NCBI RefSeq assembly: GCF_014349235.1
Contig: NZ_JACSOH010000009.1
Coordinates: forward strand, 62,001 to 126,000
From: Cytophaga sp. FL35
GTDB lineage: Bacteria; Bacteroidota; Bacteroidia; Flavobacteriales; Flavobacteriaceae
DNA length: 64,000 nucleotides
Direction: 5' to 3'
Shown: positions 40,148 to 48,378 of the stretch, piece after piece
How the letters are laid out: every line of letters starts with the position of its first letter
Position numbering within the stretch: the stretch's first letter is position 1
The notes under the pieces: model-generated
What the model was told of the DNA's origin: nothing
The model's input: only the letters and a program-made list of their open reading frames with translations
Databases searched by the model: none
Position numbers and translations under genes: made by a program

Positions 40148-41422
40148 ATGCAACGCGATAGCCAAATTTTTGATTTGATTGCCGAGGAAAAAGAAAGGCA
40201 ACTAAGTGGTATTGAGCTAATAGCCTCAGAAAATTTTACCAGTCCGCAGGTAATGGAAGCTGCCGGTTCTGTTTTGACCAACAAATATGCTGAGGGCTAT
40301 CCCGGCAAACGTTATTATGGCGGGTGTGAGGTAGTGGACAAGGTAGAGCAATTGGCCATAGATAGAGCTAAAGAACTTTTTGGTGCGGCTTACGCCAATG
40401 TACAACCCCATTCCGGTTCTCAGGCAAACGCTTCCGTATACCATGCTTGTTTACAACCAGGGGATACTATTTTAGGTTTTGACCTTTCCCATGGTGGCCA
40501 TCTTACCCATGGTTCTCCCGTGAATTTTTCCGGAAGGCTTTATAATCCTGTCTTTTATGGAGTGGATAAGGAAACTGGGGAGTTGGATTACGACAAGATT
40601 CAGGAAATTGCGGAAAAGGAAAAGCCAAAAATGATTGTTGCCGGTGCTTCTGCCTATTCTAGGGATATGGACTTTGCCCGTTTTAGGGAAATAGCGGATA
40701 GCGTTGGAGCTTTACTATTGGCTGATATTTCGCATCCTGCCGGACTTATAGCTAAAGGATTGTTGAACGATCCAATTCCACATTGTCATATTGTTACCAC
40801 TACAACCCACAAAACACTAAGGGGACCAAGAGGAGGTTTGATTTTGATGGGGGAGGATTTTGATAATCCTTTTGGAATAAAGTTGAAGAATGGTAACCTT
40901 AGAAAAATGTCTGCATTGTTGGATTTAGCAGTGTTTCCGGGTAACCAAGGAGGTCCTTTGGAGCATATCATTGCGGCTAAAGCGGTTGCTTTTGGTGAAG
41001 CGTTGACAGATAATTTCCTTCATTACGTAATACAGGTAAAGAAAAATGCTGAAGCAATGGCAGCAGCTTTTGTTGCGAAGGATTATCATATTATTTCTGG
41101 AGGAACCGATAATCACATGATGTTGATCGATCTTAGGAATAAGGATATCACTGGTAAGGATGCTGAAAGGGTTTTGGTTGAGGCAGATATTACGGCCAAT
41201 AAGAATATGGTCCCTTTTGATGATAAATCGCCGTTTGTTACTTCCGGAATTAGATTTGGTACCGCTGCAATAACCACCCGTGGTCTTAAAGAAAAAGATA
41301 TGGCCACCATTGTTGAGTTGGTAGATGAAGTTCTTACAAACGCAGAGGATGAAAGCAAAATAAAAGCTGTGAAAGAAAAAGTGAACAACCTAATGAAAGG
41401 AAGAGAGTTGTTTAATTTCTAG
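40148..41422 (+). CDS. glyA: Serine hydroxymethyltransferase GlyA
   Basis: GlyA interconverts serine and glycine with tetrahydrofolate. The 424-residue PLP enzyme has [20 protein letters not shown] near 21-40, [10 protein letters not shown] near 51-60, the PLP lysine in [14 protein letters not shown] near 218-231, and [17 protein letters not shown] near 261. Complete and typical. Stand-alone transcription unit with its own promoter box and terminator. Confidence 0.97.
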   Translation: MQRDSQIFDLIAEEKERQLSGIELIASENFTSPQVMEAAGSVLTNKYAEGYPGKRYYGGCEVVDKVEQLAIDRAKELFGAAYANVQPHSGSQANASVYHACLQPGDTILGFDLSHGGHLTHGSPVNFSGRLYNPVFYGVDKETGELDYDKIQEIAEKEKPKMIVAGASAYSRDMDFARFREIADSVGALLLADISHPAGLIAKGLLNDPIPHCHIVTTTTHKTLRGPRGGLILMGEDFDNPFGIKLKNGNLRKMSALLDLAVFPGNQGGPLEHIIAAKAVAFGEALTDNFLHYVIQVKKNAEAMAAAFVAKDYHIISGGTDNHMMLIDLRNKDITGKDAERVLVEADITANKNMVPFDDKSPFVTSGIRFGTAAITTRGLKEKDMATIVELVDEVLTNAEDESKIKAVKEKVNNLMKGRELFNF

Positions 41423-41452
41423 GTAGACTAAAATATAACCTTATTTGCAATG

Positions 41453-41484
41453 AGAGGTTGATTTCTATAATCAACCTCTTTTTT
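41453..41484 (+). terminator. Terminator after glyA
   Basis: AGAGGTTGATT at 41453-41463 pairs perfectly with AATCAACCTCT at 41469-41479 (5-base loop) and is followed by TTTTT. It also abuts the stop of the convergent gene at 41483. Confidence 0.85.
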
Positions 41485-42142
41485 AATCGTCTGAACTTAA
41501 CATAAAAAGATCTCCACTCTCAAGGTGCGACCCTTTTAGATCATAAATAACAGCATCATCCTCAGATTCAAAATAAAGTCCCCAAAAATTATAGTAATCC
41601 TTCTGTGTGTGATTGGAAACTTCAAGGCTTCTTAGGATAATTTCGTCCGCTGAATGTTCTTCTTCAAAAACAGGAACATAAATTTCATAAGGTGTTTCTG
41701 AAAGTCCTTTACTAAAATGGACATAATGCTTACCCATTTCCGTGAAGATATTGTCCAATTGCTCAGGAATACTTTTGGTATATATCTTATTAATAATCAA
41801 TCGAGTATCTGTAAAAAGGATTGAGAGCTCTTCAATATCCAGATTAACAAGATTTACTTGCCTAAAATCTTCTAGTATGCCTATAAATGTGGTCCTTCCC
41901 TGAGAAAAATTACCCCAAGTGCCACGATTGAAATGGAATAGCATTTCAACCAAGCTCATATTACATTCCAACTCAATAGCAAGATTAACATTACTATTAT
42001 TTGAAGTTGAATTTCGTACGGTAGCAACGGAAAAAAAGAATTTTTCCAAGCTATTTTTAAATTTTTCAACTCCCTCCAGCCGCAAACCTATGTTGTAACC
42101 TCCGGAAGAATTGTATTCGAAATTATCTGGGAATGAAGGCAT
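41483..42142 (-). CDS. Unrecognised 219-residue protein
   Basis: I do not recognise this protein. It has no signal peptide and no membrane segment. It is acidic, with a Ser/Asn-rich stretch (ATVRNSTSNNSNVNLAIELE near 40-59) and a repeated pattern of alternating hydrophobic and charged residues compatible with an alpha/beta fold. The C-terminal half includes IYVPVFEEEHSADEIILRSL and NFWGLYFESEDDAVIYDLKG, the latter like a strand-turn-strand unit. It is downstream of the NarL-type regulator but behind a strong terminator, so it is probably transcribed separately. Codon use matches its neighbours. Confidence 0.65.
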   Translation of the reverse strand: MPSFPDNFEYNSSGGYNIGLRLEGVEKFKNSLEKFFFSVATVRNSTSNNSNVNLAIELECNMSLVEMLFHFNRGTWGNFSQGRTTFIGILEDFRQVNLVNLDIEELSILFTDTRLIINKIYTKSIPEQLDNIFTEMGKHYVHFSKGLSETPYEIYVPVFEEEHSADEIILRSLEVSNHTQKDYYNFWGLYFESEDDAVIYDLKGSHLESGDLFMLSSDD

Positions 42143-42200
42143 AAACTTATAGTGTAATTCAATTGACTTTCAAATGTAAATTGAGAAGCCACTAAATAGA

Positions 42201-42237
42201 CAAAGAAAACCCCCATAAATAATGGGGGTTTTCTTTG
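42201..42237 (-). terminator. Strong terminator after the NarL-type regulator
   Basis: A perfect 16-bp stem: CAAAGAAAACCCCCAT at 42201-42216 and its complement at 42222-42237, with a 5-base loop. On the minus strand the T-rich run is inside the right arm (TTTTCTTTG). It separates the regulator from the gene at 41483-42142. Confidence 0.85.
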
Positions 42238-42310
42238 TGGATATTACAATGTTCTGTAAGTGCTTATGCGGCAGTAATTTGAGAGATTTTGATTTTTAAA
42301 TATGAAAATG

Positions 42311-42982
42311 TTAAATAAAACCTCTCTTTCGGGCTTCTTCTATTAGTGCAAAGTCATTTCCATTTTCAACACCAAAAATAACTTTTAAATGACGTTTTCT
42401 ATTCTCTACAGTTGTGCTGGCAGCAGCCACTATAGATGAAATATCCTTGGTTTTCGTACCAATTGAGAGCTGATAAAGAATTTTTTTATCACGTTCATCA
42501 ATTTGATCTTCGTTGGCCATTTTTCTCCTAATAGCCTGTAAAGCGGCGGCTGTATAATAGGGAGGTTGATCTAAAACTGTTTTCACCATTTCCTGTAAGG
42601 TTCTTTCATCAACTTCAGATTTCACCATGTACCCATCTGGATTGACAACCTTCAACATATGATTAATACGATAGCTATCACTAAAAGAGGATAGGAAAAC
42701 TATTTTTGAGGTTGGTGAAATTTCTTTGGCCAATAATCCTAGATCCTCGCCGCTGCGTTCTTCTTTGGCGCTGTCAGGAAACATGGAGATATCCAAGAGA
42801 ATAATATCGTAGGGAATTCTATTGGCAGAACTTTCAATTTCTGCCTTGCCCTTTTCATAACTGGGGGCTGTATTTACAACTACCTTAAAATTTTCAAATT
42901 CAGTCCCTTCTAAGGTATATTTGTACCCAAGAACAATCATTTCGTGGTCATCTACGGCGAGAATTCGCACTATCTTATCCAT
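42311..42982 (-). CDS. NarL/LuxR-type response regulator
   Basis: A 223-residue two-domain regulator. The receiver has the acidic pocket AVDDHEM (residues 9-15) and phosphoacceptor Asp64 in IILLDISMF. A C-terminal helix-turn-helix of the LuxR/GerE type covers about 160-210 (ILYQLSIGTKTKDISSIV, then STTVENRKRHLKVIFGV). It starts 12 bases after the TPR histidine kinase, which is of the HisKA_3 type that normally pairs with NarL regulators, so the two form a two-component system. Targets are unknown. Confidence 0.9.
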   Translation of the reverse strand: MDKIVRILAVDDHEMIVLGYKYTLEGTEFENFKVVVNTAPSYEKGKAEIESSANRIPYDIILLDISMFPDSAKEERSGEDLGLLAKEISPTSKIVFLSSFSDSYRINHMLKVVNPDGYMVKSEVDERTLQEMVKTVLDQPPYYTAAALQAIRRKMANEDQIDERDKKILYQLSIGTKTKDISSIVAAASTTVENRKRHLKVIFGVENGNDFALIEEARKRGFI

Positions 42983-42994
42983 ACTTCTACTTCC

Positions 42995-45082
42995 TTAAAC
43001 TTGTACAGGTTCTTTTGAACCATTAGTAGTAATTTTCTTCAAAGGTACAGTAAAAGTCACAGTTGTGCCTTTTCCTATTTCACTTTTTATATTCCAATTG
43101 CCATTGAGTTTTTCAATCCTGGAAGCCATATTTCGCATGCCTATTCCCTTTTTTCCTTTTTTGGTCTTAAAGCCTTTGCCATCATCTTTTACTTCGGCAA
43201 CTACTGCGTTATTTTTTATTTGAAGATTTAATGAGACATTCTTGCAATTAGCATGCTTTACTGAATTTTGAAGACTTTCTTGTAAAAGCCTGTACAAGTT
43301 AATTTTTGTGTTACCTTGAAGACCATCCCAATTAAAACCTTGGTCATAATCAAAAGTGTAATTGAATCCCGCTGTGGCTTGCACCGTTTCTATCAATTCT
43401 TCAACGGAATGTATAAAATTGTTTATTTTTTGATAGGCGGCATGGCTTAGTTCATGCGAGATAGCTCTAATTTCCTGCTCTACTTTTTGCAGGGCATCAA
43501 TGGCCTTTTTTCTTTCTGATTCCGCTGTTTGGTCATGCTTTTTATTCAGTCCTGTTAGTACCATTCTTGCGCCTAACATTTTGCCCAACACACCGTCATG
43601 AAGTTCTTCGGAAATTCGTTTTTGTTCTATTTTTTTTCCTTCTTCCTTCTTTTGGTTTTGAGCCAACATAAGGTTGAAAATTTCTTGGTTGGCTGCTTGT
43701 TGCTGTTGTTGAAATCGTAATTTTTGATTTTTTACCCGTTGATCCAAAATAAAATAGGACATTACACCTAATAGTAGAACAGCAATGGCAATACCGGACC
43801 AAAGTTGTTTTTGTCTAGCAAGAAGTAAGTTTTCTGCAATAAATTCATCGGTCTCAAAGCGAATTCTTGCAAATTTATTTCTCACCTGTCGCTCTTCTTG
43901 TTGCAAGCTATCATTGAGTGAAATATAGTTATGGTTGTGATAGGCAGACTTTTCCGGTTCTAATTTGGTAAGCAGTTGTAAGGTAGAAAGTGTACGGTCA
44001 TTATTGTTACTTTCCTTTGAGTAGGCGAGAGCCTTTTGCGCTTCTGTAAGAGCTTGAACTGTATCTTGCTGTGCTAAATAGAATTCTGATAAATTATAAT
44101 AGGCTCTTGCCAGACCCGGTAAATTGTCAATACTGTCCAAAACCTGAATGGACTTCCTAAGGTCGTTTTCAACATTCCTACTCTGGTTCACTTTTAGACG
44201 ACTATACGCTAAATGGTTAAGAGCGAGACCATAAACTTTTGGATTTTCTTCTTGTAAATTTGGGGTACGTAAAACTCTTTGGAAGTAAGGGATGGATTCT
44301 TTAAACTTTCCCTGTTCCTGGTAAACCACCCCAATATTATTCTGTAAGCTTACCTCAAAGTCATTGGGAGAATTTATTCTTTCTAAATATTCCCCGGCTT
44401 CTTGGTAATATTCAATGGCCCGGTCAAATTCCTTTAATTCTTTGGTCACGGAGCCCAAATTACTGTAACAGTAAAACAGTTGTTTGTTTTCGTTCAAGGG
44501 TTTTAATAGTTCTATCGCCCTAATGGTATTTATTTCGCTACCCGTATAGTCCCTGACCAAGGCTTGCGTTCTTGCCATATTATAGAGCATTCTGGCGTTT
44601 TCAAAATTTTTATTAAGACCCTCGTACAGTTTTTGCGCCTTGGCATAATGGTAATAGGAACTATCTGGTTGTGAATGACCGCTAAAAAATACAGCTAAAT
44701 CCCAATGGGCCTCTGCACTTCTAATGGTGTCCCCTGACTCTTCAGAAAGGTCTAATACAATATCACTTGTTCTTCTAAAATTTAATGAATCGGAGTTTTT
44801 TAGGTAAGAATAGGAAATACGAGATAAAAGTCTTCTTCGAGAAGAATCATTTAAAATATTCTTTATTTCAGATTCTGCTCTTTTAAGATAAGTGGCTTTA
44901 ATGGTATCTGGTTGCCCTTTTTTGAAACTAAAATCAACCCAACTATTGATGGAATCAATAAGCTGTTGTTTCTCTATATCAGATTTATTTGTTTTTTCAA
45001 ATTGACTACAAGAGTTTAATCCAATTAATATTATTAATAAAAAGAATAGCCTCCGTTTATATGTATAAAGTTTAACAAGCAT
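42995..45082 (-). CDS. TPR-containing sensor histidine kinase (HisKA_3)
   Basis: A 695-residue sensor kinase. It begins with a signal-like segment and a Cys (LIILIGLNSCSQF), then about 400 residues of TPR repeats outside the membrane (NLGSVTKELKEFDRAIEYYQ and NIGVVYQEQGKFKESIPYFQ are clear units). One membrane helix lies near 425-446 (SGIAIAVLLLGVMSYFIL), then a Gln-rich coiled coil, the HisKA_3 H-box RISEELHDGVLGKM near 485 and the ATPase motifs DDGKGF and KGIGMRNM. Whether the N-terminal Cys is lipidated is unclear. Its output is the adjacent NarL-type regulator. Confidence 0.88.
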   Translation of the reverse strand: MLVKLYTYKRRLFFLLIILIGLNSCSQFEKTNKSDIEKQQLIDSINSWVDFSFKKGQPDTIKATYLKRAESEIKNILNDSSRRRLLSRISYSYLKNSDSLNFRRTSDIVLDLSEESGDTIRSAEAHWDLAVFFSGHSQPDSSYYHYAKAQKLYEGLNKNFENARMLYNMARTQALVRDYTGSEINTIRAIELLKPLNENKQLFYCYSNLGSVTKELKEFDRAIEYYQEAGEYLERINSPNDFEVSLQNNIGVVYQEQGKFKESIPYFQRVLRTPNLQEENPKVYGLALNHLAYSRLKVNQSRNVENDLRKSIQVLDSIDNLPGLARAYYNLSEFYLAQQDTVQALTEAQKALAYSKESNNNDRTLSTLQLLTKLEPEKSAYHNHNYISLNDSLQQEERQVRNKFARIRFETDEFIAENLLLARQKQLWSGIAIAVLLLGVMSYFILDQRVKNQKLRFQQQQQAANQEIFNLMLAQNQKKEEGKKIEQKRISEELHDGVLGKMLGARMVLTGLNKKHDQTAESERKKAIDALQKVEQEIRAISHELSHAAYQKINNFIHSVEELIETVQATAGFNYTFDYDQGFNWDGLQGNTKINLYRLLQESLQNSVKHANCKNVSLNLQIKNNAVVAEVKDDGKGFKTKKGKKGIGMRNMASRIEKLNGNWNIKSEIGKGTTVTFTVPLKKITTNGSKEPVQV

Positions 45083-45111
45083 TGGGGATTACTTAAATAC
45101 AAGGTAAAAAA

Positions 45112-45137
45112 AAAGCCTTAATTTTCATTAAGGCTTT
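45112..45137 (-). terminator. Terminator between small lipoprotein gene and histidine kinase
   Basis: AAAGCCTTAA at 45112-45121 pairs perfectly with TTAAGGCTTT at 45128-45137 around a 6-base loop; on the minus strand it is followed by a run of T (complement of the A9 run at 45106-45114). It lies 18 bases beyond the stop of the small lipoprotein gene. Confidence 0.8.
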
Positions 45138-45154
45138 CTTAAAATATTTATTTA

Positions 45155-45325
45155 TCAATGTCCTGGATCTTCTCTCTCGTCAACTGGTATATCGTCACCA
45201 TCCACAGAAGCGTCAATGTTTAAGTCATATACGGCATCCGTATCTTGAACATTGTTCTCAGCTTCACAAGAGAACATTCCGATTGACATAACTACTACTG
45301 CAAAAATACTAACTACTTTTTTCAT
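45155..45325 (-). CDS. Small acidic lipoprotein (56 residues)
   Basis: Found by direct translation of the minus strand from ATG 45323-45325 to TGA 45155-45157. The peptide starts MKKVVSIFAVVVMSIGMFSC, an excellent lipoprotein signal with the lipid Cys at residue 20. The 36-residue mature part is very acidic (12 Asp or Glu in VYDLNIDASVDGDDIPVDER and neighbours, ending EDPGH) and has almost no Lys or Arg. It has its own terminator and lies between a histidine kinase and a LytTR regulator, so it may be a small envelope factor in signalling. I know of no family. Confidence 0.7.
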   Translation of the reverse strand: MKKVVSIFAVVVMSIGMFSCEAENNVQDTDAVYDLNIDASVDGDDIPVDEREDPGH

Positions 45326-45467
45326 AATAAAGTGGGATTTTTTAGGGGTTATTGTTTTTTCTTGATGCTAAACTACTACCAGCCTAGTTGAAAAATAACA
45401 CAGAAATAAAAACAATAGTAAACAGCCGTAGTTTGTGAGTCAATGACTTAATTCTATGAGAATTTAA

Positions 45468-46199
45468 TCAATTTAATGCGGAAATGGTGTTTTTTGACAG
45501 CACTTGTTTAAGAATATCAATGTTCTTCTTATACGATTTGGAGAAGGGTAGTTGTTGTTTGTTCTGTTTTAAAGTGCATACAGATTTACCATAGCTTATA
45601 CGCGAAATAAAGTTGACATTTACAATATAGCTTTGATGTATGCGTATAAAATTTTTAGGTAATTGATTTTCGAAGGTCTTTAACGTTTTAAAAGCATTGT
45701 TTATTGTACCATCCTTCATAACAAATTCGGTAGCGTTGTTATCTGCTTTTAAGTAAAGAATCTCATCAGTATTGATGTATTGAAAATCCCTGTAGGAACT
45801 CAAACATAACGTCTGGGGTTCTCTTTCCAATGGCATTTGCTTTTTTAACCTTAAGAGTGATTTTCTGATATCGAATTCATTATAAGGCATTAACCAATAG
45901 TCAAAAAAACCACTTTTGATTGCATCGTAGGCATGCTGTTTTCCCTTAGCAATACCAATTAAGATGGGCAGCGTTGTAAGATATTGATGAAGTTCCATGA
46001 CCATTTGAAAATACTCATGGGCTTTATGGTTTAAATTAATAAAAACAATTTGAGGAGAATATTTTAAGATGAAGTTGATACCCTCATTACTGTCTTTGGC
46101 AATGGAGGCACAGGTAAAATCGCCGTAGTCTTCCAAATAATGCTGTAACTGCAAATTGGAAGTTGCATCTGAGTCTATAATGGTATAGGTATACTCCAA
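45468..46199 (-). CDS. LytTR-type DNA-binding protein with degenerate receiver
   Basis: A 243-residue protein with a C-terminal LytTR DNA-binding domain (about 138-235: INTDEILYLKADNNATEFVM, then FIRIHQSYIVNVNFISRISY, hallmark of the family). The N-terminal half has the length and strand pattern of a response-regulator receiver, but the phosphoacceptor Asp is Asn55 (IVFINLNH), the acidic pair is reduced (IIDSD) and the conserved Lys is replaced (LMPYNEF). It is therefore unlikely to be phosphorylated in the normal way. No histidine kinase of the LytS type is adjacent. Confidence 0.87.
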   Translation of the reverse strand: MEYTYTIIDSDATSNLQLQHYLEDYGDFTCASIAKDSNEGINFILKYSPQIVFINLNHKAHEYFQMVMELHQYLTTLPILIGIAKGKQHAYDAIKSGFFDYWLMPYNEFDIRKSLLRLKKQMPLEREPQTLCLSSYRDFQYINTDEILYLKADNNATEFVMKDGTINNAFKTLKTFENQLPKNFIRIHQSYIVNVNFISRISYGKSVCTLKQNKQQLPFSKSYKKNIDILKQVLSKNTISALN

Positions 46200-46210
46200 G
46201 AGGTAGACGA

Positions 46211-46238
46211 TTTTAATTGCAAATTAGCAATTGTAAAA
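46211..46238. promoter_or_regulatory. Near-palindrome upstream of LytTR gene
   Basis: AATTGC at 46215-46220 and GCAATT at 46227-46232 are perfect complements with a 6-base spacer; TTTTA and TAAAA flanks extend the symmetry with a small offset. It ends 12 bases upstream of the LytTR start codon. A shorter repeat (CCCCA/TGGGG) lies at 46259-46275. The rest of the 261-base gap up to 46460 is A/T-rich with nothing else I can name. Confidence 0.3.
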
Positions 46239-46460
46239 GGCTCCTAATGCAAGGATTTCCCCATAATATTTGGGGATTTTGTTGTTAAATTACTGGAAAT
46301 TAAGCAGTTTGAAAGAATTTACTGTCAATTATTTTGATAATTGTAAGAAAATTTTGGAATTAGTAAAAATTAGGTTGCTTTTTATAGATTAATTTAAATT
46401 CAAGATGATTCCTTGTAGTATATTTAGCATTATGGCAAGATGTATTCGTGTGACCTTTGA

Positions 46461-47957
46461 TTAAAATTCAAAGGCGCCCAAGTCTGGAATTTCTCCCCTC
46501 TTGTTACCAATAATATCCAGTGGAACTTGTTGTGAAATGTCCGGATTTCCCTTATCTATAACCTTCGATTCGGCATGTAATTTAAAGTTATTTGATAAAG
46601 GCTCTACAAAAGCAGGATTTTCATTTACTAAGAGACTATGATAACGGTCCTTATTTGTGAAATCATAGGGAAAATCATTTGAATCTTCCCGACTAAACTG
46701 AATCAGGCAATTCTCAAAAAATAATTCATTTGATGTTGTTTCTTCCAGTTCCAAGTGTATTTCGTCCAAGCCATTTCCAGTGATAATGGAATTTTTAAAA
46801 GATAGACTAAATGAATTTGTGGACGGTATATTTTGGTTAATTTCTAGGGCAAACCCTGTTCTAAAGCTAAAACTCCAATAATTGGCTATGGTTGCATGTA
46901 TAAATTCGTAATTACCCCCTTCTTTTAAATAAATAGAAGATTTTCCAGCATTCCCTGAAATTATATTTTCACTGTATATGGAACAGTTTTCAGCTAAAAT
47001 ATTGTAATTAGTACTGTTGTAAATTCTAGAATCGGTAAATGATAACGTGGTTTTATCTAAAGTATCGGATTTTTTTATAATAATACCGTTTATGGCATTT
47101 TTTAATGTTAAATGGCTAATGGTGCTACTTCCGCTATTCTCTTCAAAATAGATACCTCCCCATTGCCCAGGTATTTCATCAAATTCAGGCTCCAAACGAT
47201 CCCCTTCAAGAATTACTTCGTTTTCCAATAAAAGAGTGTCCGAACTATTTTCACCCAAAATTTCCAAACTAGAATTAGTGGTAATAAAAAGCCCACTATT
47301 TTCATGAAAATATAGACGTGCCCCAGCTTCAATTAGTAATTTTTTGCCTTGGGGTACCATCGGATAACCATAGATAACGTAGGGTTTCTCATTGGTTAAA
47401 TTCAACTGTTCCGTCGTCAGGAAAAAGCTATTGACCAATAGTTCCTCACCTGATTCATGAGCATCTAAGGGTAATGGCTTTAACTGACTTTCTAAATCTT
47501 TTTCGGGAAAGATGAAAATAGCATCCTTTATCAGAGTTACAAGGGATATTTTCTGTTGGTAGGTGCCTTCGTCAAATAAAAGCACATCTGTATTTAAAAA
47601 CTCCTTGGCGGAATTTTCGATGGAGTAGGTGGTTTCGATAAAAATGAAAAGGCTATCACGAGCACCCAAGGGGATGTTGTTAAAACTAGTGCCAGCTATG
47701 CCATCTACATTGATACGATAGTTGCTATTATTTTCTTTTTCAAGCTTTATAGACGGTATCTCTATATCTTCATTGCGATCATTATAAACTTTTAGAACAT
47801 AGGTACTACTTCCTATTCCTGTAAAAATGGTATCTAAAAACACAGTATCCTTTGAGAACCTAAGTTTGCCATTGCTGGCAACGTAATTAAATTCTTTACG
47901 GCATGAGATTACGAAAAGAAAAACTGACGCAATAAAAACCGAGAAGAACAACCGCAT
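46461..47957 (-). CDS. Right-handed beta-helix repeat lipoprotein
   Basis: A 498-residue lipoprotein: signal MRLFFSVFIASVFLFVISC with lipid Cys at 19. Residues about 30-150 form a beta-sandwich-like region (KDTVFLDTIFTGIGSSTYVL). Residues about 200-480 have the spaced Asn/Ile pattern of a parallel beta-helix (LLIEAGARLYFHENSGLFIT, STISHLTLKNAINGIIIKKS, SFSLSFKNSIITGNGLDEIH). The C-terminal LDIIGNKRGEIPDLGAFEF is typical of such helix proteins. Probably surface-exposed in the outer membrane; binding partner or substrate unknown. Confidence 0.82.
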   Translation of the reverse strand: MRLFFSVFIASVFLFVISCRKEFNYVASNGKLRFSKDTVFLDTIFTGIGSSTYVLKVYNDRNEDIEIPSIKLEKENNSNYRINVDGIAGTSFNNIPLGARDSLFIFIETTYSIENSAKEFLNTDVLLFDEGTYQQKISLVTLIKDAIFIFPEKDLESQLKPLPLDAHESGEELLVNSFFLTTEQLNLTNEKPYVIYGYPMVPQGKKLLIEAGARLYFHENSGLFITTNSSLEILGENSSDTLLLENEVILEGDRLEPEFDEIPGQWGGIYFEENSGSSTISHLTLKNAINGIIIKKSDTLDKTTLSFTDSRIYNSTNYNILAENCSIYSENIISGNAGKSSIYLKEGGNYEFIHATIANYWSFSFRTGFALEINQNIPSTNSFSLSFKNSIITGNGLDEIHLELEETTSNELFFENCLIQFSREDSNDFPYDFTNKDRYHSLLVNENPAFVEPLSNNFKLHAESKVIDKGNPDISQQVPLDIIGNKRGEIPDLGAFEF

Positions 47958-47979
47958 GGCTCTATTTAATTAATGAGAA

Positions 47980-48378
47980 TTAAGACTCCTTTTCAAATAA
48001 TTTCATTACATCCTCCGTGATGCGCATAGGTCGCTGGGTTTTGGAGTTGAGCATACACCAATCTGTAACGGACCGTACAAGCAATTGGTTCGTATTCTCG
48101 TTATGCATTTCTACCACCCGCTGAGACTTGGCCCCTTTACTTTTATTGATATAGGTACTTAATATTATTGGGTCGTTTAATTTGGCAGGAGATTTATATG
48201 TGATATGATGGGTCATTACAACCCAAATAATTCCTTGTTTTATTGATTCCGGGACGGTCTCTTGCCAATGTTCCTTAGCAATATCTTGAATCCATTGTAC
48301 GTACCTTACGTTGTTTACATGTTCTAGCTCGTCTAAATCATCCTCACTGACTATAAGGGACTTCGTGTATGTATGCAT
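47980..48378 (-). CDS. Acyl-CoA thioesterase (hotdog fold)
   Basis: A 132-residue hotdog-fold thioesterase. The family signature is near residues 13-33 (DDLDELEHVNNVRYVQWIQD), where Asp and the 'HVNN' segment correspond to the fatty acyl-ACP/acyl-CoA thioesterase active site; WVVMTHHITYKSPAKLND near 51-68 is the second strand region. It abuts the glutaminyl cyclase gene with no gap. The substrate is unknown; it is distinct from the YbgC-type thioesterase at 1504. Confidence 0.85.
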   Translation of the reverse strand: MHTYTKSLIVSEDDLDELEHVNNVRYVQWIQDIAKEHWQETVPESIKQGIIWVVMTHHITYKSPAKLNDPIILSTYINKSKGAKSQRVVEMHNENTNQLLVRSVTDWCMLNSKTQRPMRITEDVMKLFEKES

